This document shows, in pieces, positions 16,365-25,119 of a stretch of 61,708 nucleotides of DNA; position 1 is the first letter of the stretch, and the number at the start of each line of letters is the position of its first letter. This DNA comes from CAG-170 sp022779365. GTDB taxonomy: Bacteria > Bacillota > Clostridia > Oscillospirales > Oscillospiraceae. The notes below the pieces were generated by a model. The model was given only the letters and a program-made list of their open reading frames with translations, made no database searches and was not told where the DNA came from. The stretch spans positions 1-61,708 of the forward strand of contig JALFSI010000018.1 of assembly GCA_022779365.1 (NCBI GenBank), read 5' to 3'. Both the position numbers and the translations under genes were made by a program.

Positions 16365-17384
16365 ATGGCGGACAAGAAAAACAGCCCCATCCTCACCCCC
16401 GTGGACTACGATCCGCAGTATATCCTGACGGTCAACGATCTCAAGAAATACTTTCCCATCAAGGGCGGGCTGCTGTCCAAAACGGTCGGGCACGTCAAGG
16501 CGGTTGACGGCGTGACGTTCTCGCTGAAGCGCGGCTGTACGATGGGTCTGGTCGGCGAGTCCGGCTGCGGCAAATCGACCACCGGGCGCGCGATCCTGCG
16601 TCTGTGCGGCGAAAAGACCGGCGGGCAGGTGCTCTTCAACGGGCAGGAGATTTACGACCTCACCCCCGCCCAGATGCGCGCGCTGCGCCCGAAGATGCAG
16701 ATCATCTTCCAGGACCCGTTCTCCAGCCTCTCGCCCCGACTCCCGGTCGGCGAGATCATCGGCGAGGCGGTGCGTGAGCACAACCTCGTCTCCAAGGAAG
16801 AATTTGACGATTATATCGATCAGGTCATGGACAACTGCGGCTTGCAGCCGTACCACAAGACCCGCTATCCGCACGAATTTTCCGGCGGTCAGCGGCAGCG
16901 TATCTGCATCGCCCGCGCGCTCGCGCTGAACCCGGAGTTCGTCGTCTGCGACGAGCCGGTCTCCGCGCTGGACGTGTCCATTCAGGCGCAGATCATTAAC
17001 CTTTTGAAGGAATTGCAGGAAAAGTACAGCCTGACGTATCTGTTTATCTCGCACGACCTGTCCGTCGTGGAGCATATTTCGGATCACGTCGGTGTCATGT
17101 ACCTCGGCAACCTCGTGGAATACGGGCAGACGGAGGATATTTTTGCCCACCCGCTGCACCCGTACACCAAGGCGCTGTTCTCCGCCATCCCCATCCCCGA
17201 TCCGACGATCAAGCGTGAGCGCATCGTGCTGCAGGGCTCGATCCCGTCCCCGGCGAACCCGCCGCAGGGCTGCAAGTTCCACACGCGCTGCCCGTATGCA
17301 ACGGACCGCTGCCGCGAGGAAGCACCGTGCCAGCGCGAGGTTGAACCCGGGCACTATGTGGTCTGCCACCTGTTTGACAAATGA
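16365..17384 (+). CDS. Oligopeptide-type ABC transporter ATP-binding protein (OppF/DppF-like)
   Basis: The 339-residue second ATPase of the importer has Walker A GESGCGKST, signature FSGGQRQRICIARA and Walker B FVVCDEPVSALD. The C-terminal segment CKFHTRCPYATDRCREEAPC carries the family cysteines. It starts at the ATG at 16365, one base after the previous stop; a frame open further upstream lacks the family N-terminus. Its last codons overlap a small membrane-protein gene (ATGA at 17381-17384). Confidence 0.92.
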   Translation: MADKKNSPILTPVDYDPQYILTVNDLKKYFPIKGGLLSKTVGHVKAVDGVTFSLKRGCTMGLVGESGCGKSTTGRAILRLCGEKTGGQVLFNGQEIYDLTPAQMRALRPKMQIIFQDPFSSLSPRLPVGEIIGEAVREHNLVSKEEFDDYIDQVMDNCGLQPYHKTRYPHEFSGGQRQRICIARALALNPEFVVCDEPVSALDVSIQAQIINLLKELQEKYSLTYLFISHDLSVVEHISDHVGVMYLGNLVEYGQTEDIFAHPLHPYTKALFSAIPIPDPTIKRERIVLQGSIPSPANPPQGCKFHTRCPYATDRCREEAPCQREVEPGHYVVCHLFDK

Positions 17385-17641
17385 GAAAGCGCGAACCGTT
17401 TGAGGACGACGGGCGGACGATCGCCGACATGAGCGGCATCGCGCCGCAGCCGACGATTCTGCCGCGCCGCAAACCGCGCAAAGAGCCGGAGACGAACAGC
17501 GGTGAGGGTCTGGAGCTGACCCGCAAGGAAAAGCGTTGGGCAGCGCTCGGCGCAATGAAGGCGGTGCTGCTCATCGCGGGCGCGTATCTGCTGGGGCTTG
17601 GCATCCTGCTGGGAATCCTGTTCCTGATTTGGAAACCCTAA
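17381..17641 (+). CDS. Small single-pass membrane protein in the peptide-transport operon
   Basis: This 86-residue protein has a charged, proline-rich cytoplasmic-type N-terminus (residues 1-55). One hydrophobic helix follows (about 60-82, VLLIAGAYLLGLGILLGILF), with a very short tail. Its start overlaps the ATPase stop by four bases, so it is translated with the importer. I do not recognise a family; an accessory or assembly role for the transporter is possible. Confidence 0.65.
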   Translation: MRKREPFEDDGRTIADMSGIAPQPTILPRRKPRKEPETNSGEGLELTRKEKRWAALGAMKAVLLIAGAYLLGLGILLGILFLIWKP

Positions 17642-17663
17642 TTCTGAAGAATTGTGAAAAAGT

Positions 17664-17692
17664 TTGCATTTTTCGGAAAACTATAGTAGTAT
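17664..17692 (+). promoter_or_regulatory. Predicted promoter upstream of the hairpin array and ABC exporter
   Basis: TTGCAT (17664-17669) and TAGTAT (17687-17692) are spaced by 17 bp. Transcription would begin just at the first hairpin of the array. Confidence 0.45.
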
Positions 17693-17699
17693 GAACCTG

Positions 17700-17983
17700 A
17701 AGGCGGCGCATTTGCGCCGCCTTTGACGGATGAAGAAGCCTCGCAGAGTTTCGCCGCCGCAGCGGCGAAAGCAATGTGAATCATTTTTGCCGGCGACATG
17801 CGCGTCGGCAAAAATACAGCTCGCCCTGCAAGTGTGGAATTTTTTGTGTACACACAAAAAATTATGCGCGCAGCAGGGTGCAACCCTGTTCGAACGTGAA
17901 CCCAGCGCAGCGGTTCACGTTTGAGGGCGTTTCAAAAATCCTTTTTTGAAACGCCCAGCAAGGCGGCGCGAATGCGCCGCCTT
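17700..17983 (+). repeat. Dense array of palindromic hairpins before the ABC exporter
   Basis: At least seven stems fall within 284 bases. They are: 17700-17709/17714-17723 (AAGGCGGCGC), 17749-17756/17763-17770, 17784-17792/17806-17814 (TTTTTGCCG), a 12-bp A/T-rich stem around 17838-17863, CAGGGT/ACCCTG at 17874-17888, 17893-17902/17912-17921 (AACGTGAACC), 17925-17938/17943-17956 (GGGCGTTTCAAAAA), and a second copy of AAGGCGGCGC at 17960-17969/17974-17983. The first and last stems are the same sequence with different loops, so the array is bracketed by direct copies. No coding frame is credible here. Confidence 0.75.
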
Positions 17984-18010
17984 TGATTCCCATGGGAGGG
18001 AGGAGAGAGT

Positions 18011-19813
18011 TTGAACAAGAAGCAAAAGACAGGAAACGGGCGCACGATGCTCCGGCTTCTGCATGGAAGCTGGGGCTATTTTACAGTCTGCATCGTTTCG
18101 GGGCTGCTCTTTACGGGCTGTGAGCTGGTCATCCCGCAGATCATCCGCGTGAGTGTGGACTCGTTCATCGGTAACGCGCCCGTGAAAAACGCAGCAGCGG
18201 CGCGTATTGCGGCGTTGTTTGGCGGCGCGGAGCATATCCGCGACGCTTTGTGGCTTCCCGCAGCGGCGCTGCTGGTGGTCGGCGCACTTTCGGCGATCTT
18301 CCGTTATCTGATGCACCTGTACACGGCAAAGGCGGGCGAAACGCTGGTCAAAACCAGCCGCGACCTGCTCTATGGGCACATTCAGCACCTGCCGTGGGCG
18401 TGGCACTCTAAAAATCCGACCGGCGATATTATCCAGCGCTGTACGTCTGACGTGGAGCGCATCAAGCAGTTCTTTCAGGAGCAGTTCGTGTCGGTATTCC
18501 GCATGATCGCCATGATCGTGCTGTCGCTGGTGTGCATGGCACTCATGAACTGGAAGCTCGCGCTCGTGCCGGGGGCGATGTTTCCGATCATCGTGAGCTA
18601 TTCAATTTTATTCCACAACAAGGTGCGCGAGCGTTTCACCGCGTGCGACGAGAGCGAGGGCGTGCTGTCCACCATCGCACAGGAAAACTTGACCGGCGTG
18701 CGCGTAGTGCGCGCGTTCGGACGTGAAAATTTTGAGCGCGAGCGCTTTGAAAAGCAGAATCAGGAGTACACGACGCTCTGGGTGCGCCTGTGCAAGACGC
18801 TCTCGGATTTCTGGGCGGTCGGCGATATGACAGCGTGCTTGCAGACGATGCTCGTCGTGGTGCTCGGCAGCCTTCTCTGCGTGCGGGGCGAGATGACGGA
18901 GGGCGATTTTGTGTCGTTTACGATCTATAACGCCATGATCATCGGACCTGTGCGCAGGCTCGGGCGCGTGATCTCGGAGATGAGCAAGGCGGGTGTTTCT
19001 GTCGCGCGCATCGGCGAGATCCTGGACGCGCCCGTGGAGCAGGACGCGCCGGGCGCAAAAAAGCTGCCCATGGACGGCGATATTGTGTTTGACCATGTGT
19101 CCTTCCACTATGACACTGGCGCGGACGTGCTGCACGACGTGTCATTCACCATCCCGGCGGGCAGCAGCTTCGGCGTGCTCGGCGGGACAGGCTCGGGCAA
19201 GAGCAGCCTGATCTTGATGCTGTGCCGCCTGTACGCGCCGAGCGAAGGACGCGTGACGGTGGGCGGCGCGGATATTGCCGCAATGCCCGCCGCGTGGGTG
19301 CGGGAACATATCGGCGTTGTGCTGCAAGAGCCGTTTTTATTTTCGCGGACGATCGCGGAGAACATCGGCATCAGCGGCGCGGACGAGCAGACCATCCGCG
19401 AAGCGGCAAAAACCGCCTGCATCGCGGACGACATCGAAGGCTTTGCGAATGGATACGACACAATGGTCGGCGAGCGCGGCGTGACGCTCTCCGGCGGGCA
19501 GAAGCAGCGCGTGGCGATCGCCCGGATGCTGACGCGCAAAACGCCGGTGACGGTCTTTGACGACTCGCTCTCGGCGGTCGATACGCAGACGGATGAAAAG
19601 ATCCGCGCAGCGCTGGCAAGGGAGCGTGAGGGCACGACGAGCATCATCATTTCGCACCGCATCACAACGCTTTTGGACTGCGATAACATTCTGGTGCTCG
19701 ACCACGGCAAGGTTTTGCAGCTCGGCTCGCCGGAGGAGCTGCTCCGCGAGGACGGGCTGTTCCGGCAGATCTTTGAGATGCAGATGTCCGTTGGAGAGGA
19801 GGCGGAGCGATGA
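18011..19813 (+). CDS. ABC exporter half-transporter, degenerate-site subunit
   Basis: This 600-residue exporter subunit has six transmembrane helices (about residues 20-310) followed by an ABC domain. Walker A is GGTGSGKSS (~388-396) and the signature is LSGGQKQRVAIARM. Walker B ends VTVFDDSLSAVD, with Asp in place of the catalytic Glu. That change is the hallmark of the TM287/BmrC-type subunit of heterodimeric exporters. The start is the TTG at 18011 behind GGGAGGAGAG; no nearby ATG has a comparable site. It overlaps the partner gene by four bases. The substrate is unknown; drugs or lipids are usual. Confidence 0.9.
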   Translation: MNKKQKTGNGRTMLRLLHGSWGYFTVCIVSGLLFTGCELVIPQIIRVSVDSFIGNAPVKNAAAARIAALFGGAEHIRDALWLPAAALLVVGALSAIFRYLMHLYTAKAGETLVKTSRDLLYGHIQHLPWAWHSKNPTGDIIQRCTSDVERIKQFFQEQFVSVFRMIAMIVLSLVCMALMNWKLALVPGAMFPIIVSYSILFHNKVRERFTACDESEGVLSTIAQENLTGVRVVRAFGRENFERERFEKQNQEYTTLWVRLCKTLSDFWAVGDMTACLQTMLVVVLGSLLCVRGEMTEGDFVSFTIYNAMIIGPVRRLGRVISEMSKAGVSVARIGEILDAPVEQDAPGAKKLPMDGDIVFDHVSFHYDTGADVLHDVSFTIPAGSSFGVLGGTGSGKSSLILMLCRLYAPSEGRVTVGGADIAAMPAAWVREHIGVVLQEPFLFSRTIAENIGISGADEQTIREAAKTACIADDIEGFANGYDTMVGERGVTLSGGQKQRVAIARMLTRKTPVTVFDDSLSAVDTQTDEKIRAALAREREGTTSIIISHRITTLLDCDNILVLDHGKVLQLGSPEELLREDGLFRQIFEMQMSVGEEAER

Positions 19814-21624
19814 AGGAGCAACCGCACCTGCGCCTGTTCGGTATCCCGAAGCTCGCGGGCTACCTGCCGGGCTACGGCAGGCTGCTGTTTGCCATGGTGC
19901 TGTTCGGCACGCTCGGCAGTGTCATGGACGTGGTCATCCCGCTGTTCCAACAGTACGCTATCGACCACTTCATCGCAAGCGGCGCGATGACCGGGCTCGG
20001 CTGGTTTCTCGCGCTGTATGCTGTGGTGATGCTGGTGCAGACGGCGAGCAACTACATTTCCGCCTACGGCGCGTGCAAGGCGGAGCTTTACATCGGGCGT
20101 GACCTGAAGCGGCAGGCGTTTGACCATTTGCAGACGCTCTCGTTCTCGTATTTTAACCAGAACAGTGTCGGCTACGTCCACGCGCGCGTCATGTCCGACA
20201 CCGATCGCATCGCCAGCACCCTCGCGTGGGGGCTGATGGAGGGCGTGTGGTACATCGCGTACCTGCTGTTTGCCATCGTGACGATGTTCGCCCTCAACTG
20301 GAAGCTGGCGCTCGGCGTGATGGTGATCGTGCCGGTGCTGGTGGTGTCGGGGATGTACTTCCAGAAGAAACTCGTCATTTACCACCGCCGCGTGCGCGAG
20401 CACAATTCGCAGATCACCGGCGCGTTCAACGAGGGCATCACCGGCGCAAAAACCACCAAGACCCTTGTGATCGAAAACCGCATGGAACGCGAATTTAACG
20501 ATCTCACGGGCGAGATGAAGCGCGTGAGCATCCGCGAAATGCGGACACGCGGACTATTTATGTCAACCACAGCGATGGCGGCGTCGATCGCGCTGGCGAT
20601 CGTTCTCTGGCGCGGCGGCGTGATTACGCAGCGCGGCGTCATGCTCATCGGCACACTGTCAGTGTTCATGAACTACGCACAGGGCATGATGGAGCCCATC
20701 CAGTGGCTGGTGCAGGTCCTGTCGGCGCTGACGAACGTGCAGGTCAATGTCGAGCGCTTTACAAAGCTCATGCAGACGCAGTCCGACGTGCGCGATACGC
20801 CGGAGGTCGTGGAGAAATACGGCGACAGCTTCCACCCCAAAAAGGAAAACTGGGAGGAGCTGCACGGCGATATTGAGTTCCGCGACGTGACCTTCCGCTA
20901 CCCGGACGGGCAGGAGAACGTGCTGGAGCATTTTGACCTCAAGGTCCCGCAGGGGACGAACGTCGCCATCGTGGGCGAGACCGGCGCGGGCAAATCGACG
21001 CTCGTGAACCTTGTCTGCCGTTTCTTTGAGCCAACGCAGGGTCAGGTGCTCATCGACGGGCGCGACGCGCGCGAGCGCAGCCAGCTCTGGCTGCATTCCA
21101 ACATCGGCTATGTGCTGCAAACACCGCACCTGTTTTCCGGCACGGTGCTGGAAAATCTGCGCTACGGCAACGAAAATGCGACAATGGAGCAGATCGAGGC
21201 GGCTGTGCACGCTGTTTCGGCGGATGAGATCATCGCGCGCCTGCCGGAGGGCTACAACTCCGAGGTCGGCGAGGGCGGAAACAGTCTGTCTACCGGCGAA
21301 AAGCAGCTTTTGTCGTTTGCCCGCGCACTGCTGGCTGACCCGCGTATTTTCGTTCTCGATGAGGCAACCAGCTCCGTCGATACCGTGACGGAGCGGCTCA
21401 TCCAGAACGCCATAGAGCAGGTGATGGCGGGGCGCACGTCGTTCATCATCGCGCATCGCCTGTCCACCATCCGCCGCGCGGACATCATTCTCGTTGTGCA
21501 CGACGGCAAGATCGTGGAAAGCGGCTCGCACCGCGAGCTCATGGCGGCAAAGGGCGCGTACTGGCAGCTCTACACCCGCCAGTACCGCGAGGAGCAGACC
21601 CGCACCATCATGGAGACCGAGTAA
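19810..21624 (+). CDS. ABC exporter half-transporter, catalytic-site subunit
   Basis: This 604-residue partner of the preceding exporter subunit has a six-helix membrane domain, then Walker A GETGAGKST (~387). Its signature is altered (LSTGEKQLLSFARA), but Walker B keeps the catalytic Glu (IFVLDEATSSVD). In heterodimers of the TM288/BmrD type the altered signature lies in the inactive site and the intact Glu in the active one, so the two genes complement each other. The start overlaps the previous stop (19810-19813). Confidence 0.9.
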   Translation: MKEQPHLRLFGIPKLAGYLPGYGRLLFAMVLFGTLGSVMDVVIPLFQQYAIDHFIASGAMTGLGWFLALYAVVMLVQTASNYISAYGACKAELYIGRDLKRQAFDHLQTLSFSYFNQNSVGYVHARVMSDTDRIASTLAWGLMEGVWYIAYLLFAIVTMFALNWKLALGVMVIVPVLVVSGMYFQKKLVIYHRRVREHNSQITGAFNEGITGAKTTKTLVIENRMEREFNDLTGEMKRVSIREMRTRGLFMSTTAMAASIALAIVLWRGGVITQRGVMLIGTLSVFMNYAQGMMEPIQWLVQVLSALTNVQVNVERFTKLMQTQSDVRDTPEVVEKYGDSFHPKKENWEELHGDIEFRDVTFRYPDGQENVLEHFDLKVPQGTNVAIVGETGAGKSTLVNLVCRFFEPTQGQVLIDGRDARERSQLWLHSNIGYVLQTPHLFSGTVLENLRYGNENATMEQIEAAVHAVSADEIIARLPEGYNSEVGEGGNSLSTGEKQLLSFARALLADPRIFVLDEATSSVDTVTERLIQNAIEQVMAGRTSFIIAHRLSTIRRADIILVVHDGKIVESGSHRELMAAKGAYWQLYTRQYREEQTRTIMETE

Positions 21625-21630
21625 AAAACA

Positions 21631-21658
21631 GGGGAGCGCACCAATTGGTGCGCTCCCC
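21631..21658. terminator. Bidirectional terminator between ABC exporter and M14 carboxypeptidase
   Basis: This is a perfect 28-bp palindrome (GGGGAGCGCACCAA and its reverse complement). It is preceded by AAAAAACA and followed by GTGCTTTTT, so it can act on both converging transcripts. Confidence 0.88.
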
Positions 21659-21690
21659 GTGCTTTTTATGCGCCTGCGGCCGGACGGGCG

Positions 21691-23151
21691 TCACTTGTAA
21701 AACCCCGGGTTCTGATAGCCGTCCCCGGACGGCTCACTCTCAAGCATGGTCAGGATGGCGTCACGGCAGCCGCGGACCATCACATCCTGCTCCTCCGGGG
21801 TACTGTTTACCATCTGATTCGTGGAGCTCGTGTAGAACCACAGCCCTTCGTCGGCGGCAAGCCCTGCACCGTCCTTGTCGGTGATGGCGTCCGGGTCAAG
21901 ACCGAGCGTATCACGGATCTCGTCGCGGGAGTAGAATACCCACTTTGCCTCCGGCATAGCGTTTTCCCATTTACAGCTGCTGATGTCGCCGCTATCAGAC
22001 TTGCCGGGGCTGTACACCTCGATCGTGTAGGCGTGGATGTTGTAGCGCCCATACGCATAGTCGATCAGCTCGGCGGCGGTGGGGTAGTCCTCATTGGAGC
22101 TCATGCTGTAAAACCCGCGCCCCGTATAGTCCTGGAACGCCTGCGCCATTTTGGAAGCGGTGTCCTTCATAAACGGGATCTCGGCGTCGTCGGGGTTCTC
22201 CGCGTCATAGGCGCGGTAGCACCACGGATACAGCACACACTGAATACCCGTGTGCAGGGACACGAGCGCGTCCAGCTCGTGTGTGTATAGAAACTGCTGC
22301 AATGCCCGGATCTCCGGCTCAGTCGCGGGTGCTGTGCCGGCAGAGGTCCAGTTCACGTTGCCGACCTGCTGCGTGTCCTTTGTTTCAATGTCGTAGCGAT
22401 TCCACTGGTAGTCAAACGTGCGGTTCATGTCGATGCCGCTGTTGCGCGGATCGTCGCCGAGAACGCCGTTTTCATCCCAGTCCGGGCTTTCCATACCGAA
22501 TACGGGCAGCTCGCGCGACGGCGTGTCGTCCGCCTTGCCGCGATAGAGTGTGGCGATGAAGCCGTCGCCGTCAAGGTCGGCGTAAGGGTCGCTGAAGGGG
22601 ATGTTGTTGCCGTTCGCGTCCTGTGGGCGCAGGTTCGGGCGGGTATTGATGACGAACGACTGCTCATAGCCGTCGGGGTTGATGACAGGGATGACATAGA
22701 TCGTGTAAGCATCCAGCAGACCCTTCACATATGCGTCGTCCGAGCAAAGCGTCAGCCACCACGCAGTGTACATGGCGGAAGCGGCGCTCTCGCGCTCGCC
22801 GCCGTGGATGTTGGCAAAGACGCCGATGCCGGTTTTCTCCTCAGCCGGGATCTTTTCGTTGGTGATCTCCAGACACCACAGGTCGCGCTCCTGCCATGTC
22901 GTGCCGATGGAGTAGAGCTCCGTGATGTCCGGGTATTGCTCCGCCATCGCAGAAAGCTGTGCTTCCAGCTCAGCGAAGGTGTAGCGCGTGTTCCAGTCGA
23001 TGTCGAGTGCGGCTGGGATCTCGGCGGGGGCGTCGGGGCGGGCGTCGATGGACAGCCGCGCCGCTTTTTTCGGACCGCCGCAGGCAGTCAGCCCCAGGAT
23101 GAGCAGGGCAGCAAGCCCAAGGCACATGAGACGTTTTGTGAGAGTGTTCAT
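21691..23151 (-). CDS. M14-family zinc carboxypeptidase lipoprotein
   Basis: This 486-residue secreted metallocarboxypeptidase is anchored as a lipoprotein (lipobox LTAC, Cys24). The zinc ligands are H116 and E119 in NIHGGERE and H300 in VSLHTG. The substrate-binding Asn-Arg pair is in IDMNRTFDYQW (243-244), and the catalytic base is E378 in YTIEVYSP. It should trim C-terminal residues from peptides, possibly cell-wall peptides, at the cell surface. A purine-rich AAAGGAG precedes the ATG at 23151. It is monocistronic with its own promoter and converges on the exporter operon. Confidence 0.88.
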   Translation of the reverse strand: MNTLTKRLMCLGLAALLILGLTACGGPKKAARLSIDARPDAPAEIPAALDIDWNTRYTFAELEAQLSAMAEQYPDITELYSIGTTWQERDLWCLEITNEKIPAEEKTGIGVFANIHGGERESAASAMYTAWWLTLCSDDAYVKGLLDAYTIYVIPVINPDGYEQSFVINTRPNLRPQDANGNNIPFSDPYADLDGDGFIATLYRGKADDTPSRELPVFGMESPDWDENGVLGDDPRNSGIDMNRTFDYQWNRYDIETKDTQQVGNVNWTSAGTAPATEPEIRALQQFLYTHELDALVSLHTGIQCVLYPWCYRAYDAENPDDAEIPFMKDTASKMAQAFQDYTGRGFYSMSSNEDYPTAAELIDYAYGRYNIHAYTIEVYSPGKSDSGDISSCKWENAMPEAKWVFYSRDEIRDTLGLDPDAITDKDGAGLAADEGLWFYTSSTNQMVNSTPEEQDVMVRGCRDAILTMLESEPSGDGYQNPGFYK

Positions 23152-23222
23152 GCTGTGATCTCCTTTCTCTCGGGGGAGGATACGGTAGATGCTTTACTAT
23201 GCTGTCGCTTTAGCACGCTAAT

Positions 23223-23251
23223 ATACTACCACGAGAAAAACGGAAACGCAA
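23223..23251 (-). promoter_or_regulatory. Predicted promoter of the M14 carboxypeptidase gene
   Basis: On the minus strand TTGCGT (23251-23246) and TAGTAT (23228-23223) are 17 bp apart. A small palindrome, TTAGCGTGCTAA, lies just downstream. Confidence 0.5.
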
Positions 23252-23764
23252 TTGAAAATTATCATAAATCTCCGCGCAGCCTTGTGCAAACCGCTGTGCA
23301 GAATGACAAAAGCGGCGGCAGGAACGCTTCATCAGCACCTGCCGGCAAGCTGCGGTAGGGAAGCCGTAAGCAACGCGCAAAGTGCCCGGAAATGCTTGCA
23401 TAGGTCCTTGTTAGTTGTATTTATGCAGAGAATCAAGCCCTGCCTGAGAACCTCTGCGTTTTGCCTATAAGCGGTTTTATCGGCGTATTTTGCGTTCTGC
23501 GCGCGGTCGATCGTAGCTTGGAACAGCAGCATTTGACTTTTGTCAGTTTGGTAATATGCACAATTTTATGGGTACAATTTAAGCGTTTTCATGAAACAAA
23601 ACGGTCCATAAATCGTTACATCAATTGGTATAAACGATTTCACATGGACGTATTGACTTTCACATTTTTTGCGTGTTAGCCTGTTTATGACAAGGGACGC
23701 GTTTCGGCAGGGATCGCCCCGATGGTCACAGCGGGAATTTGAATAAATTATTCGGAGGTTGATT
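23252..23764. other. Long intergenic region before the sugar gene cluster
   Basis: About 500 bases carry no credible gene; short frames lack ribosome-binding sites. The left two thirds (23252-23530) contain nothing I recognise, including no known riboswitch core. The right part is AT-rich and holds CG-centred operator-like sites and promoter elements, listed separately. Confidence 0.5.
23578..23642. promoter_or_regulatory. Cluster of LacI/CcpA-type operator-like sites
   Basis: On the minus strand 23591-23578 reads TGAAAACGCTTAAA. On the plus strand 23629-23642 reads TATAAACGATTTCA. Each matches the cre consensus TGWAANCGNTNWCA at all but one position. Between them lies AAATCGTTACA (centre 23614-23615), 21 bp (two helix turns) before the last site and forming an inverted repeat AAATCGTT/AACGATTT with it. 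The sites sit between possible promoter elements (TACAAT at 23573; TTGACT at 23653 with TAGCCT at 23677, 18 bp spacing). Likely binders are the LacI-type protein encoded at the end of this cluster or CcpA. Confidence 0.6.
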
Positions 23765-25099
23765 ATGGCGCAGACTGTACCGAGGTTGGGATTTGTGGCG
23801 ATGGCATTGCCGGGATATTTTCTGGGCGATGAGCAGTGTGCAGGCAAGCGGCTTGAGGGGATCGCAATGCTGGAGCAGGCTGGATATGAGGTCTGTGCAG
23901 CTCCCGCGGTTTACTCGCCTGAGGAGGCTTGCGCAGCAGGTACACAGCTCAGCACAGAAAATGTTGATTGCCTCTTCGTGTTTCTGACAACGTTCGTTGC
24001 GGATTACTTTGTCACCGAACTGCTCAAGGCGTGTGACAAACCGATATTCATCTGGGCGCATGACCGCGATGTGACCTGCATCACATTGGTGTGCACACCG
24101 TTGATCACAGCGTCGCTCAAAAATTTGAAAAAGGATTGCTGCGTGGTCTCCGGCGAGGTCGGCGATGCCTATTGCCTTCAGCAGTTATTCCACTACTCCC
24201 GGGCGGCTATGCTGAAAAATCAGCTTTATGGTGCGCGGATCGGATATTCGGGACATAAGCCTGAAATCATGTACTCCATGGCTGCCAATGAGTATCTGCT
24301 GGATCGGAAGCTCGGCATCACCGTGACGAATATCCCCATTGAAGATTTTTACAGAGAAGCAGAGAAACAGGATGCGGCAGAGGTCCGAAAAAGATGGGAG
24401 GAGCTTCATCCGTGCCTTGGCTGTGTGGATGTCCGGGATGAGGATGGACTGCTCTCCATCCGATACTACCTCGCCGCGCGGGCGCAGGTCGCGCAGAAAA
24501 ATCTGAAGGCGTACTCGCTCAACTGCTTCCCCAACCTGAAGGCAAAGATATGCCTCGGCATCGGGATGCTCAACGACGAATGCATCGGGGCTGGCTGTGA
24601 GGGCGACCTGCACGCGTCGATCCTGATGACCATGCACGGATGGCTGTCCGGGCAGCCGGCATTCAACGGAGACTTCATGCAGCTTGACCGCAAGCGCAAC
24701 GCAGTCATGTTCTCCCACTGCGGAGCGGGAGCTTTGAAGCTGGCGGGCTGCCCGAAAAGAATCAGCCTGAAGCGTTCAATCGAGACCAACGACGGGCTGA
24801 GCGTGTTTTATGAGACCGATATGCCCGGCACGGTGACGCTGGTCAATCTCATGAACGGCGGCGACGAGCTGCGGCTGAGTGTGATGCGCGGGGAGAGCAT
24901 CCCGGATCAGTCAGGCTATGAGGGCACGCCGCTGACGCTGCGCTTTGACGGCGATGTGCGGACGCTGCCGGATATTCTGGCGCAGGCTGGTACGGGGCAT
25001 CACTGGATCGGGCTTCGCGGCGACTGGGTCGAGGAGTACAGGCTTTTTGCCCGTATGACGGGTTTAAAGTATACATTTGTGCAACCAAATGCAACATGA
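23765..25099 (+). CDS. FucI/AraA-family sugar isomerase-like protein (first of two)
   Basis: This 444-residue protein has the L-fucose/L-arabinose isomerase fold. In the C-terminal half the sequence GMLNDECIGAGCEGDLHASI and a later FNGDF and FSHCG provide the Glu, Asp and His residues expected to hold the catalytic metal. It is shorter than FucI (about 590) and AraA (about 500). It probably interconverts an aldose and a ketose in the cytoplasm, but the sugar cannot be told from sequence. CGGAGG precedes the ATG at 23765. It is the first gene of an isomerase-transporter operon. Confidence 0.75.
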   Translation: MAQTVPRLGFVAMALPGYFLGDEQCAGKRLEGIAMLEQAGYEVCAAPAVYSPEEACAAGTQLSTENVDCLFVFLTTFVADYFVTELLKACDKPIFIWAHDRDVTCITLVCTPLITASLKNLKKDCCVVSGEVGDAYCLQQLFHYSRAAMLKNQLYGARIGYSGHKPEIMYSMAANEYLLDRKLGITVTNIPIEDFYREAEKQDAAEVRKRWEELHPCLGCVDVRDEDGLLSIRYYLAARAQVAQKNLKAYSLNCFPNLKAKICLGIGMLNDECIGAGCEGDLHASILMTMHGWLSGQPAFNGDFMQLDRKRNAVMFSHCGAGALKLAGCPKRISLKRSIETNDGLSVFYETDMPGTVTLVNLMNGGDELRLSVMRGESIPDQSGYEGTPLTLRFDGDVRTLPDILAQAGTGHHWIGLRGDWVEEYRLFARMTGLKYTFVQPNAT

Positions 25100-25119
25100 A
25101 TTACAGGAGGAAAATGATC

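Noticed and set aside
17700..17983. CRISPR-like array
   Set aside because: The hairpins are different from one another, there are no regularly spaced direct repeats with unique spacers, and no cas genes are present.
23252..23530. Riboswitch in the long leader upstream of the sugar cluster
   Set aside because: Some small inverted repeats exist, but I could not match any known aptamer core, and the likely promoter lies downstream of this part.
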